Source: JAFAXD01 sp963816775 (GTDB taxonomy: Bacteria > Pseudomonadota > Alphaproteobacteria > Rhizobiales > Xanthobacteraceae). From it: a DNA stretch of 64,000 nt. Positions 19,793-28,449 of this stretch are shown here, piece after piece. The DNA lies in contig CAWFLX010000006.1 of assembly GCA_963816775.1 (NCBI GenBank), forward strand, positions 13,672-77,671. The letters run 5' to 3'. The position numbers were made by a program, and so were the translations under genes. Below the pieces are notes generated by a model, which ran no database searches, had not been told where the DNA came from, and worked only from the letters and a program-made list of their open reading frames with translations. Within the stretch, counting starts at the first letter, position 1. Every line of letters starts with the position of its first letter.

Positions 19793-20557
19793 ATGCGCTT
19801 CAACGACAAAGTTCGATCCGTTTTGGCCGCGGGGCTGACACTCCTGCTGCTGGGGCTCTCGACCGGCATCAGCGCGGCGCAGGTCGCGTCGCAATCCAAG
19901 CCGCGTGAGCACGTGTATCTGATGCGCGGCGCATTCAACGTGTTCTCTTTGGGTCTTGATGAACTCGCGGCCAAGCTGCAGCGGCTGGGCATCAACGTCT
20001 CGGTCGAGAACTATTTGGCGTGGTCGCGGATCGTGGACGAGGCTGCGGCGGAGTATAAGAGCGGACAGGTCCAGAACATCATTTTGGTCGGCCACTCCTC
20101 CGGAGCAACGGCCGTAACGGCGGTAGCCGCACGCCTGGGCGAGCTAGGCGTTCCCGTCAAGCTAGCGGTTGGCCTCGACCCGACCACGCGCGTGTTTGCG
20201 ACAGGACATGTCGACCGCTACGTCAATTTCTACGCGCCGGGCGGAATGGGTACGGTCGTCGACAAGGGCCGGGATTTCCATGGCGTGCTGCAAAATGTCT
20301 CGATCACAACGGCTGGGCATTTCGATATCGACAAGAATCAGGGGCTGCACGACAAGGTGATCGCGGAGATCCGTGCCGCCGCCTCCGGCAGGCCGGCCCG
20401 GGTCGCAACGGCGCCGACGACGCGGGCACCGCCGCTCCCGGGACGCGCGCAGCGGCTGTGGACACCTCTGCGAATCACGCGTTCGGTCAGGACAGAAGGT
20501 AACAACCACTGGTTCGGGTTCGGTGGCTGCGCGATTTCCAGCCACTCCGCGCCCTAG
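19793..20557 (+). CDS. Exported alpha/beta-hydrolase-like protein, first of a tandem pair
   Basis: The 254-residue protein has a signal peptide (MRFNDKVRSVLAAGLTLLLLG...SAAQ). The mature part has REHVYLMRGAFNVFSLGLDELA and the nucleophile elbow VGHSSGATAV near residue 100, as in thioesterase/lipase folds; a possible His lies in TTAGHFDIDKN. The next gene is a diverged paralogue with the same pattern (YLFRGF...GHSVGGA...EISHVNME). The last ~55 residues are compositionally unlike the rest (many Arg, Trp, Gly) and the paralogue has LysM there instead, so the C terminus may be altered. Function unknown; probably a periplasmic esterase-like or ligand-binding protein. Confidence 0.7.
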   Translation: MRFNDKVRSVLAAGLTLLLLGLSTGISAAQVASQSKPREHVYLMRGAFNVFSLGLDELAAKLQRLGINVSVENYLAWSRIVDEAAAEYKSGQVQNIILVGHSSGATAVTAVAARLGELGVPVKLAVGLDPTTRVFATGHVDRYVNFYAPGGMGTVVDKGRDFHGVLQNVSITTAGHFDIDKNQGLHDKVIAEIRAAASGRPARVATAPTTRAPPLPGRAQRLWTPLRITRSVRTEGNNHWFGFGGCAISSHSAP

Positions 20558-20577
20558 CGTGACAAAAGCACCCGCTC

Positions 20578-20726
20578 GTGCTGGCGGTTCCTATCATTGT
20601 TGCGGCAAGCTCCGAGTAGGAACCTCGAATCCCAACCACATTAGAATCACAATTTGCTGGTGTCCTTTCATTCCGAAGTCCGCTTGGAGGCGTGCTACAA
20701 ATCGCGGCTTCGGAATCGGGGACACT
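20578..20726 (+). repeat. Two-hairpin dispersed repeat, copy 1
   Basis: This intergenic element matches, over almost its whole length, the reverse complement of 45925-46087. Hairpin A has inner arms GGTTCCTA/TAGGAACC; hairpin B has arms at 20670-20683 (ATTCCGAAGTCCGC) and 20704-20717 (GCGGCTTCGGAATC). It ends in GACACT 8 nt before the ATG of the next gene, the same place as in the other copy. It could be a 5'-UTR RNA structure or a palindromic mobile repeat. Confidence 0.75.
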
Positions 20727-20734
20727 AGAGACGC

Positions 20735-21673
20735 ATGACGAAACCGACGCCCATCGCGGCCTTGCTGATCACGGCGTTCCTGTCCGGCACCGTCTTTTGT
20801 GCTGCGCTCGATCGGGCAACCGCCGGTCAGGTTGCGGCTACGGCATCGCCGGGCCCCAACGTGAACGCACCGCCAGAACCGCGCGGGCGTGCGTATCTGT
20901 TCCGCGGCTTTGCCGGCATGATGTTCTCGCGCGGGACGGACAAGCTGGCCGACCGGATCAAACAGGCCGGTTTCATGGCGACCGTCAATGAGGCCATGAT
21001 GTGCTCCAAGATCGCCAAGGAGGCGATCGATGACTATCGCCGCGATCCCGCCCTGATCATCCTGATCGGCCACTCCGTCGGCGGGGCGTGCGTGTTGAGC
21101 TTCGCGGAAATGCTCCAGGACGAGCACATCCCGGTAAGCCTGCTCGTCACCACCGAACCAGCTCGCATCTCGCACGATGTGCCGCTCAACGTGGAGCGCT
21201 ACATCAACATCTACCAATCGGACAGCGCGCTCGGGGGTATCGACGTAGCGCCGGCGCAAGGTTTTCAGGGTCACTACGCGACTTTCGATATCGTGGAGCA
21301 CAAAGAGATCAGCCACGTGAACATGGAGAAAGCAGATTTCCTCCACGACCAAGTGCTGCTCAAAATTCTGCAGCTCGCGGCGACACCGGCTAAGGCCATC
21401 AGCGACGCCGTGCCGATTCACTATCTGGTCCCTGCCGATGCGGCGATCGAGCTATGGGACAGCGGCATGCCGGTATCCACCCGTCCCGGCGATACGCTGC
21501 AAACGCTCGCGGCGTTTTATCGCGTACCGCTCTGGTCGCTCGCCCAGATCAATCAGGTACCGGACGACGCTCAGTTGGTGCCTGGCCAGCGGGTGATCGT
21601 CCCGCGCAATCTCGTTCCGCCACCTCCGCCGAGCAATCCCGCGCCTGCTCGACAGGCGCGGTCGAAGCGTTGA
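20735..21673 (+). CDS. Exported alpha/beta-hydrolase-like protein with C-terminal LysM domain
   Basis: A 312-residue protein: signal peptide (MTKPTPIAALLITAFLSGTVFCAA), a lipase-like domain (AYLFRGFAGMMFSRGTDKLA, elbow LIGHSVGGACVLSF near residue 115, late His in EISHVNM), and a LysM-type module around residues 245-290 (TRPGDTLQTLAAFYRVPLWSLAQINQ...LVPGQRVIVP), then a Pro-rich basic tail. LysM would hold it on peptidoglycan, so it acts in the periplasm. It is a paralogue of the gene just upstream; the two are separated by the two-hairpin repeat. Substrate unknown. Confidence 0.78.
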   Translation: MTKPTPIAALLITAFLSGTVFCAALDRATAGQVAATASPGPNVNAPPEPRGRAYLFRGFAGMMFSRGTDKLADRIKQAGFMATVNEAMMCSKIAKEAIDDYRRDPALIILIGHSVGGACVLSFAEMLQDEHIPVSLLVTTEPARISHDVPLNVERYINIYQSDSALGGIDVAPAQGFQGHYATFDIVEHKEISHVNMEKADFLHDQVLLKILQLAATPAKAISDAVPIHYLVPADAAIELWDSGMPVSTRPGDTLQTLAAFYRVPLWSLAQINQVPDDAQLVPGQRVIVPRNLVPPPPPSNPAPARQARSKR

Positions 21674-21682
21674 GCGGGGCAA

Positions 21683-22261
21683 TCACCGGTGCGGCAAGAA
21701 CGGAACCAGCATTGGGACTCGCCGACAGTAAGATCCGTATAGGTCCTGACCAAGCTCAGCCACCAGGAAGCGCTCCTCGGAGCTGGCTTTGAGCCAAATG
21801 CCGAAGATGATCAGCGCCGCACCGATCAGCCCAGAAACCGTCCCCTCTGCGGCGGCTGTCGCCAGCAACCCGATAATGAGCCCCGTGTAGATCGGGTGCC
21901 GCACGATGGCGTAAGGACCCGTGTCAATGATCCGATGGTCCTCCTTGCGCGTGATCACGCTCGACCACAGCCGCCCGAGATAGATCCGCCCCCACCAGGT
22001 AAACGCGAGGCCGGCCACCATTACGGCCGCGAGAGTGTAGGTACCGATGGCGCCAACCTGCCAGATCGGCTTTTCTCCCAGCACCATCGTGGTCCAAGGC
22101 ACCAGCAAAATGCCGCCCGCGATCATGGCTGCGCGGTAGGTCCACGTTTCCAGTGTCGCGATCTTCTTCTGGGTGCGGCCTGACCAGAAAGAGGCCGCCA
22201 CCCAGCTACAAAGCCACACCACCCAGATAAGCTCCAGCACGATGCTTGGACGAGTGAACAC
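21683..22261 (-). CDS. ICMT-like (isoprenylcysteine methyltransferase family) membrane protein
   Basis: A 192-residue integral membrane protein with about five hydrophobic segments. The C-terminal half has the family pattern: DTGPYAIVRHPIYTGLI (SAM/headgroup-binding region), then GIWLKASSEERFLVAELG. Bacterial members methylate small lipids or phospholipid headgroups rather than prenyl proteins; the real substrate is not known. It is the last gene of a same-strand group with the SDR gene 54 bp upstream and the Mpo1-like gene before that. Confidence 0.85.
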   Translation of the reverse strand: MFTRPSIVLELIWVVWLCSWVAASFWSGRTQKKIATLETWTYRAAMIAGGILLVPWTTMVLGEKPIWQVGAIGTYTLAAVMVAGLAFTWWGRIYLGRLWSSVITRKEDHRIIDTGPYAIVRHPIYTGLIIGLLATAAAEGTVSGLIGAALIIFGIWLKASSEERFLVAELGQDLYGSYCRRVPMLVPFLPHR

Positions 22262-22315
22262 GATCCCGATGACTCCAGTTAGCTCCTGACCAACGCAAGA
22301 TCAGACCGAACACCC

Positions 22316-23293
22316 TTATCGGGACGCGCCCGGGATAGATGCAATAGCCTCTCGCAACGCTGGCTCGATTGGACGCGGTGCATAGCCAAGTTCACGCCGC
22401 GATTTTTCGATCGATAGCGCCTTGGACCGCAAGGCGATCCGCACCGCTTCGACGGTCGCCGCCGGTAGCCGGTGCGTCACGCGATCGGCGAAGAATTCCA
22501 TGATCGCGGCCGTCATTTGCGCGACCCCGGCGGGGATTGGAACGCGCACAGCTTCGCGGCCGCTGATTGCGCTCAAAATATCAAGCAATTGTCTCAGCGA
22601 GATGTCTTCGCCGCCGAGAATGTAGCGATGCCCGATTTGCCCGCGCTGCATGGCCAGGACCAAGCCAGCTGCGACGTCGCGCACGTCGACCAGATTCATC
22701 GTGAAATCAAGGTAGAATTGAATGCGCCGGCCAAGAAAGTGCTGCAGCATCAAGGTCGGCGGCGTGAGATTTCCATGATGGGGTCCGATCGGCATGGTCG
22801 GATTGGCAATCACGACCGGGAACCCGGATGCGGCGGCTTGCAAAGCGCTCTGTTCGGCCAGGATCTTGGAGCGCGTGTAGGCCCCCGGCATTTCGTCGAG
22901 CGTGGTCGAGACCTGCTCGTTGACGACGGGCACCGAACTTGAAGGACTGAAAAGAATCGATTCAGTCGAGCAGTGCAGGAACCGCGGGACGCCACGCTTA
23001 CGCGCAGCGTCAATCACGACTTCCGTGCCTCGGAAATTGACGGCGTGAAAATCGTCCTTGCGCGGTATCCACATGCCCGGCAGCGCGGCGAGGTGGTAAA
23101 CCTCATCGACATCGTCGAGCGCTTGCTGCACCGCGGTCGGATCGAGCACCGATCCTTTAACAAATTGCACTCCCTCCGGCGCACAGGCCGGAGGGCGAAG
23201 ATCGAGAATGCGGACGCGGCGATCTTGCGCGAGTAGCGCTACCAGGTGCTGTCCGATAAAACCGCTGCCGCCCGTAACGAGCGTTTGCATCAC
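22316..23293 (-). CDS. NAD(P)-dependent epimerase/dehydratase (extended SDR)
   Basis: A 325-residue Rossmann enzyme. The cofactor motif TGGSGFIGQH is at residues 8-17; the catalytic Ser is in LHCSTESILF and the Tyr/Lys in AYTRSKILAE. The pattern is that of 3-beta-hydroxysteroid dehydrogenase, dihydroflavonol reductase and HpnA-like proteins, so a lipid or isoprenoid alcohol/ketone is a possible substrate; no sugar-nucleotide genes are nearby. Its ATG overlaps the stop of the Mpo1-like gene by 4 nt (23290-23293), so translation is probably coupled. Confidence 0.85.
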   Translation of the reverse strand: MMQTLVTGGSGFIGQHLVALLAQDRRVRILDLRPPACAPEGVQFVKGSVLDPTAVQQALDDVDEVYHLAALPGMWIPRKDDFHAVNFRGTEVVIDAARKRGVPRFLHCSTESILFSPSSSVPVVNEQVSTTLDEMPGAYTRSKILAEQSALQAAASGFPVVIANPTMPIGPHHGNLTPPTLMLQHFLGRRIQFYLDFTMNLVDVRDVAAGLVLAMQRGQIGHRYILGGEDISLRQLLDILSAISGREAVRVPIPAGVAQMTAAIMEFFADRVTHRLPAATVEAVRIALRSKALSIEKSRRELGYAPRPIEPALREAIASIPGASR

Positions 23294-23853
23294 GGATGTT
23301 GGCCCGCATCGGCCCGGCCTTCGCTCGGATAAAGCGGTGAACCGCGAGACATCTGCCGGGATGATTTTTGTATGAGCGCCGCGAGATCGGGCCGGTAACC
23401 CAGCGCAACGAACAACTTTGCGAAGACGTACATCGGGCTCATCAGCATATGCATCGGGTTGTCAACGAGCGCCGGCCAGTTGCCTTCGAAGCATTTGTGC
23501 CCGATGATTTGCATGGCCCAGCCGATGACGGTCAGTGCAGCCGTGATGATCCAGACCCAGGCGACGCTGACATGGCTGACAATTGCAGCCGCGGCAAAAA
23601 GCAGTGGAATCGCAACGACGACGATGCCCAATCCAATGGCGACATCGAGCGAAATCCAGAATAGCAACGCCGGCATGACCAGCAGGGTTGCCGCATTGGT
23701 TTGAACGCCGAAGACGGTCACGGGCAGCAAGCTGAACGGAAGAAACGCGGCCAAAGTCAGGATTGGATTGCCGATGATGTGCATCCAGCAATTACGCCCG
23801 TCGCGGTGATACTCCGCGTAACTCGCAATCTGGCGCTGGAAAAAGCCACTCAT
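23290..23853 (-). CDS. Mpo1-like (DUF962/YGL010W) membrane dioxygenase
   Basis: A 187-residue membrane protein with four to five hydrophobic segments. Its N terminus (YAEYHRDGRNCWMHIIGNPI) and the pattern WAMQIIGHKCFEGNWPALVDNP carry the conserved His residues of the DUF962 family. Yeast Mpo1 is an Fe(II) dioxygenase that shortens 2-hydroxy fatty acids by one carbon; bacterial members are thought to do similar alpha-oxidation. The coupled SDR and the ICMT-like gene downstream make a lipid-remodelling operon plausible. Predicted role by family and context only. Confidence 0.82.
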   Translation of the reverse strand: MSGFFQRQIASYAEYHRDGRNCWMHIIGNPILTLAAFLPFSLLPVTVFGVQTNAATLLVMPALLFWISLDVAIGLGIVVVAIPLLFAAAAIVSHVSVAWVWIITAALTVIGWAMQIIGHKCFEGNWPALVDNPMHMLMSPMYVFAKLFVALGYRPDLAALIQKSSRQMSRGSPLYPSEGRADAGQHP

Positions 23854-24213
23854 GCTGCGCTCAATATTTAAAGGTGCGACCGAGCCTAGATTCCGCGTCC
23901 CAACCGTCGCTGAATTCTGTGCCTAGTCGGGAACCGCTCCAAAATGCTGCCGCGCTGGTGCCGACGGCGACGTGGGAGCCTCGGTGACGTACCCGCTTCC
24001 GGCCCTGTCCACGTGACCATCGCCAAGCCTCGGGCCGCGGAAATCAGGAGCCGCCGCTTCATATCCAGCCCCCCGGCTGATGCACGGAATACTCTGACGT
24101 GGGATCGGGCTCAAGTCAAACTTCCCCAGCCTGCTCGCTGCTGCCGTAACGGCCTCGACGGGATCGAGTCAATCTTGGGCCGATTTGCGTGCCGGCTTCG
24201 ACCGCGCCAATGG
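23854..24213. other. Intergenic region, no gene seen
   Basis: A 360-bp gap upstream of the Mpo1-like gene and downstream of dinB, which is on the same strand. It should hold the promoter of the lipid-type operon. No open frame here resembles a protein family, and I see no clear terminator. Confidence 0.45.
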
Positions 24214-25461
24214 TTACAGGTCCTTTTCCGCGAGTTCGCGAAACGCGTCGGGCACAGAACGGGATAATCCCAATGCCACCGACCCGTAGCCAACCGCCTC
24301 CCATCCGAACCGTTCGCGGATCCTGTCGACGGCACGATCGGCCCCAAAACGGGCGATTCCTCTTTTGGCGCCGGGACGACGCCCCTCATCGGCAAGCCCA
24401 AGCGGGAGTTCGAGCTGCAGGTCCGTGTGCCGCTCTAGGTGCGACACCGAGATCGCGAGCAATGAAATGACCTTCTCAGCGGGGTAATCCGCCAGCACCG
24501 CGCGCACCAGCTCTTCCGCGATTTCGGCAAGGATCGCGGTCGCTGAGATCGGCGCGTCCAGCGTGATGGAGCGGGTCACCGAGCGAAGGTCCGCGAAGCG
24601 TACACGAACCGTCACCGTCCGACCGGGCCGGAATTTGGCACGCAGCCGGCTGGCAACCCTGTCAGCGAGATGGCGCAGCGTGGGTATGAAAACCCGCGCT
24701 TGCGCGGGTTTCCTCCCGAGCGCTGACTGCGCGCCGGCCGACCGCGCCCGCCGATGGTTCTCGATTTCGCGCGGATCACGATTCCACGCGAGCGCTGCTA
24801 GCTTCTCTGAAGCCGCGCGACCAAGTAACCGCTCAAGCGACCATCCGGGCGTCTGCGCCAGCTGCCCGATGGTGTGCACGCCGATCTCGCCCAGCCGTGC
24901 CTTGGCAACCGGGCCCACGCCCCACACAAGCTCGACGGGGAGGGCGTGAAGGAAGTCCAATTCGGCGTGTGGATCGACACTTACCAGTCCGTCGGGCTTG
25001 GCCACTTGCGAGGCAATTTTCGCCAGGTGTTTGGTGCGTGCGACGCCGACCGAGATCGGAAGGCCGAGTTCCGCCCGCACGCGGCGCCGGATCGCACCTG
25101 CAATTTCGGCTGGCGAGCCGAACAGATGGGTGCAGCCTGCGACGTCGGCGAAGGCCTCGTCGATGGAAATTCGCTCGACCAGGGGCGTGAAATCCTCGAG
25201 CACCTTCATGGCGGCGTCGCCCAGCCGCTGATAGTCGTCGAAATGGCCGCCGACAAAGATCAGTTGTGGACAGAGGTCGCGCGCCCGCCGGCCAGGCATT
25301 CCGCTGTGGATCCCGAAGGCCTTGGCTTCGTAGGACGCGGCGAGCACGACGCCGCCACCCACCGCAATCGGCTTCCCACGCAACGACGGATCGAGCAACT
25401 GCTCGACCGAGGCGTAGAAGGCGTCGAGGTCCGCATGGAGGATGGTAGCTGTCGTTTCCAT
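24214..25461 (-). CDS. dinB: DNA polymerase IV (Y family)
   Basis: An error-prone translesion polymerase. Catalytic metal ligands are in HADLDAFYASVEQ at the N terminus and in RISIDEAFADV near residue 100; GVARTKHLAKIAS and WGVGPVAKARLGEIGVHTIGQL are the palm and helix-hairpin-helix regions. The little-finger domain follows, and QLELPL near the C terminus resembles a beta-clamp-binding motif. ATG 25461 is preferred because the family N terminus begins there and it leaves room for a promoter after the LexA box; ATG 25527 lies only 5 nt from the box. Expression is probably SOS-controlled. Confidence 0.92.
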   Translation of the reverse strand: METTATILHADLDAFYASVEQLLDPSLRGKPIAVGGGVVLAASYEAKAFGIHSGMPGRRARDLCPQLIFVGGHFDDYQRLGDAAMKVLEDFTPLVERISIDEAFADVAGCTHLFGSPAEIAGAIRRRVRAELGLPISVGVARTKHLAKIASQVAKPDGLVSVDPHAELDFLHALPVELVWGVGPVAKARLGEIGVHTIGQLAQTPGWSLERLLGRAASEKLAALAWNRDPREIENHRRARSAGAQSALGRKPAQARVFIPTLRHLADRVASRLRAKFRPGRTVTVRVRFADLRSVTRSITLDAPISATAILAEIAEELVRAVLADYPAEKVISLLAISVSHLERHTDLQLELPLGLADEGRRPGAKRGIARFGADRAVDRIRERFGWEAVGYGSVALGLSRSVPDAFRELAEKDL

Positions 25462-25532
25462 CCTAGGGGTCCGCCTGCGAAACGTCGAAAAATGATCAAC
25501 GGCGCTTGCCTTGGGGGAGGTTCGCATCAGGA

Positions 25533-25547
25533 GAACATAAAGAGAAC
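25533..25547 (-). promoter_or_regulatory. LexA (SOS) box upstream of dinB
   Basis: GAAC, seven bases, GAAC on the plus strand (GTTC-N7-GTTC toward dinB). This is the direct-repeat LexA operator of alphaproteobacteria, and it stands 71 bp before the preferred dinB start, so the match and the position agree. Confidence 0.85.
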
Positions 25548-25629
25548 ATGCGGTGGGGATTTGTCAAGCCGAGTGGGTCGGCTGGGCGTCAAGCGCGTGG
25601 ATGGGCGAGGGCGGATTGAGGCCCATGCT

Positions 25630-26130
25630 TCAACGCTTGGTGCCGATAAACTGAGCCATAATCTCCCGGCGGTGCGGGCGGGTCCGGTGTTCGATGAGGT
25701 AGATCGCCTGCCACACTCCGAGCGCCAGCTTGCCATTCGTGACCGGGATCTGGAGCGCGGTTGTGGTCAGCATCGTCTTGACGTGTGCCGGCATGTCGTC
25801 GGGACCTTCCGTGCGGTGGGTCCATCCGGCATCCGTGGGTGCGAGCCGATTCAGCACGGTTATCAAATCGTCGAGCACTGAGGGATCGGCATTTTCCTGA
25901 ATCGTCAGCGATGCGGAGGTGTGGCGACAGAACAGGAGGGCAAACCCCTCTACACCGCCCGCGTCTTCAACAAACCCTTCAATCTCCCCGGTGAGATCAA
26001 CAAAACCGACGCCCCCGGTTTCAACCGTAAGGGTCGTCGAAACCACCGCCGCTGCGGTAACGGTCGTGAGCGGCGTACGCGCGACCGACCTCGGAGTCTT
26101 CACTGGAGCACCTTTCGATCGACGCTGCAT
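25630..26130 (-). CDS. YjbQ family (UPF0047) protein
   Basis: A 166-residue protein of the YjbQ family, small trimeric proteins with weak thiamine-phosphate-synthase activity. The family signature is visible: FCRHTSASLTIQENADPSVL near the middle, then GPDDMPAHVKTML and the late pattern LALGVWQAIYLIEHR. The His in CRHTSAS and in MPAHVK are the conserved metal/phosphate-site residues. ATG 26130 is preceded by GAGG; a longer upstream frame has no family resemblance. The in vivo role is not settled. Confidence 0.88.
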   Translation of the reverse strand: MQRRSKGAPVKTPRSVARTPLTTVTAAAVVSTTLTVETGGVGFVDLTGEIEGFVEDAGGVEGFALLFCRHTSASLTIQENADPSVLDDLITVLNRLAPTDAGWTHRTEGPDDMPAHVKTMLTTTALQIPVTNGKLALGVWQAIYLIEHRTRPHRREIMAQFIGTKR

Positions 26131-26378
26131 GATTGCCTCGCCGGGCGCGAGCCCGCGCCACGATGCGTCTTCCCCCACCCACGCGCGGCACGCCTTTTTG
26201 ATGATTCGAACGGTATGGGCTTGCGGGTAGCTAGCCGAGCAACACCTCCGTTTGCGCCTCAAACGGATATTGGTACCGCCAACGCAGACTGCCAGCCGAA
26301 ATTGACCTAAACCGGGTCCCGTGACCGCGCATTTTGCCATGATTAAGCCAAAGCTTTTCGCAACAGTTCCAGCGTGGG

Positions 26379-28400
26379 ATGGGGGTTCCATTGCTTCTGA
26401 CACGCCGGATTGCTGCTGCTGCGCCAGCATCGTTGCTGGCCGCAAGCGCATTGTTGATCGTCCTGTTCTCGGTACGCGACTCACAGGCGCAAAGTTCGCC
26501 CGCCACCTGCGAAGAGGCGGCCGAGCTCGCGGTCTTGGCCTCGCCGATCGCGCCGTGGAAGGGCGCGCCTCTGCGGGTCATTTTCGCCGCCGAGAAGCCG
26601 CTCGAGGGCGAGTTTTCACTGATCGCGCCCGACGGAAAGGTCGCTGCCAAATCGGGGGAGCGGCACGGCGGACCGCCGTATTTCTGGGTCGCTGAGGTCG
26701 CAAAGCCGGTTGCCGGGACTTGGCATGTGAAACTCGCGCGCGACGGCGCGGCGGGCGAATGCGCCACGATCACGCGCGACATCGCCGTCCTTGATCGCGA
26801 GCCGCCGCGGCCGCGCGCGACAGACGGAAGCCTGTGGCCGGTGCGCAATACCTGGAATCGCGCGACCGAAAATCTCTACTCAGCATGGATCGAGAAGCTG
26901 TTTGACGCGCCGCTCGACGAAGCGCCGTCATGGAAGGCGCTGCATGAAGTGCTGCGCGACCCGTCGCGCAACGTCCTGTTCAATCACCTGGGTCTGCGCG
27001 AAGACCAGATGGGGCTTATCGTTCGACCCGACTGCGCCGACCTTCCATACTTTTTGCGCGCCTATTTCGCGTTCAAGATGGGGCTGCCGTTCGGATATTC
27101 GAAGTGTTCGCGCGGGGGTGCCGGCGAGGCGCCGAAATGTCACGCGTGGTGGAACATTCAAAATCTTGAGCCGCCGCCGGTAACGAATCCGAATCCCGAA
27201 GTGGCGTGGGCGGGGGGGCCTAATCCCGACCCGTCAAGACCGCCGGGGATGGTCCCGCCGCCATTCGGCAATTATGCGCGCTTGACTGCGCCGGCCGTTT
27301 CTTACCCGGCGGCGCCGAGGCCACAGCTTGGGCTGGCCGCCTCGTTCGGCGACTATTTGCGCCGGACCGTCGCCGACGCCGTTCATTCCGGGTCCGGTCG
27401 GACTGCGTTGACCGACGACAACACCGACTACTACCCGGTGCCGCTGACGCAGGACACGCTGCGCCCGGGAACCGTGTACGCCGATCCCTATGGACACCTG
27501 CTGGTGCTCGCGCGGCGCGTAACGCAGTCGGGCGAGGCGGCGGGCGTCTTCTTCGCTGTCGATGGGCAGCCGGACGGAACGGTCGCGCGCAAGCGTTTCT
27601 GGCGCGGCAACTTCCTGTTCGCGCAGGACCCGGCGCTGGGTGGCCCTGGGTTCAAGCACTTCCGGCCAATCGTGCGCGAAAAGAATGGCACCTTGCGGCG
27701 GCTGACCAATGACGAAATCGCGAAAAATCCGCAGTACGGCGATTTTTCGCTCGAGCAGTCGAAACTTGGGGTCGAGGGTTTCTACGATCGAATGGATGAC
27801 GTGATGTCACCCGCGCCGCTCGATCCGATGCGCGCGATCAAGGAAGCGATCACGTCGCTGGAGGAACAAGTGAAGGCGCGCGTGACCTCGGTTGAGAACG
27901 GGCGCAAGTTCCAGGGCAGCGGCCGTGGGGACGCCGAGATGCCGGACGGCGCATCGATCTTCGAGACCACAGGCGCATGGGAAGATTTTGCGACCCCGGC
28001 GCGGGATTTGCGGCTGTTGATCGCGATCGACGTCGTGCGTGGGTTTCCCGACCGCGTCGCGCGGCGGCCCGAGCGTTATGCGATGCCGCAAGGAAAGAGT
28101 GTCGCGCAGGTGAAGGCCGAACTGGAGAGCGTGCTCACGTCAGAACTGGCGGCGCGCAAGTTCGCATACGCACGCAGCGACGGCTCCGCCTGGACGCTCG
28201 CGCTGAAGGACGTGATCGATCGCGCCCCGGCCCTGGAGATGGCGTACAACGTCAACGACTGCGTCGAGTTACGCTGGGGCGCGTCGGATAGGAGCGAGGA
28301 GGCGTCGACCTGCAGGCGGCGTGCCTCGTCGTTACAGCGCGCCAAGATGGCCGAGTACCGTCCGTGGTTCCAGGAGCGGCGTCGGCCGCCGCGCGGCTAG
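26379..28400 (+). CDS. Large exported protein, unknown function
   Basis: A 673-residue protein with a signal peptide (RRIAAAAPASLLAASALLIVLFS...SQAQ). Residues ~40-150 look like a beta-sandwich domain (PLRVIFAAEKPLEGEFSL, GTWHVKLARDG). The middle has two Cys near GYSKCSRGG and KCHAWWN and, about 120 residues later, RPGTVYADPYGHLLVLARRV, a layout that recalls NlpC/P60- or transglutaminase-like Cys...His enzymes, but this is only a suggestion. A helical C-terminal domain follows, with Cys near 635 and 648. It stands alone and divergent from YjbQ. No start other than ATG 26379 fits better. Confidence 0.65.
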   Translation: MGVPLLLTRRIAAAAPASLLAASALLIVLFSVRDSQAQSSPATCEEAAELAVLASPIAPWKGAPLRVIFAAEKPLEGEFSLIAPDGKVAAKSGERHGGPPYFWVAEVAKPVAGTWHVKLARDGAAGECATITRDIAVLDREPPRPRATDGSLWPVRNTWNRATENLYSAWIEKLFDAPLDEAPSWKALHEVLRDPSRNVLFNHLGLREDQMGLIVRPDCADLPYFLRAYFAFKMGLPFGYSKCSRGGAGEAPKCHAWWNIQNLEPPPVTNPNPEVAWAGGPNPDPSRPPGMVPPPFGNYARLTAPAVSYPAAPRPQLGLAASFGDYLRRTVADAVHSGSGRTALTDDNTDYYPVPLTQDTLRPGTVYADPYGHLLVLARRVTQSGEAAGVFFAVDGQPDGTVARKRFWRGNFLFAQDPALGGPGFKHFRPIVREKNGTLRRLTNDEIAKNPQYGDFSLEQSKLGVEGFYDRMDDVMSPAPLDPMRAIKEAITSLEEQVKARVTSVENGRKFQGSGRGDAEMPDGASIFETTGAWEDFATPARDLRLLIAIDVVRGFPDRVARRPERYAMPQGKSVAQVKAELESVLTSELAARKFAYARSDGSAWTLALKDVIDRAPALEMAYNVNDCVELRWGASDRSEEASTCRRRASSLQRAKMAEYRPWFQERRRPPRG

Positions 28401-28449
28401 TGCCCGGCGTAGACGCGGGCCGGAGCGCCCACCCAGACGCAACGTTCAG

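Noticed and set aside
20391..20502. Alternative C-terminal frame of the first hydrolase
   Set aside because: A different frame gives a less Arg/Trp-rich ending that stops at 20502, so a slip is possible, but there is no homologous tail to compare, so I left the given frame.
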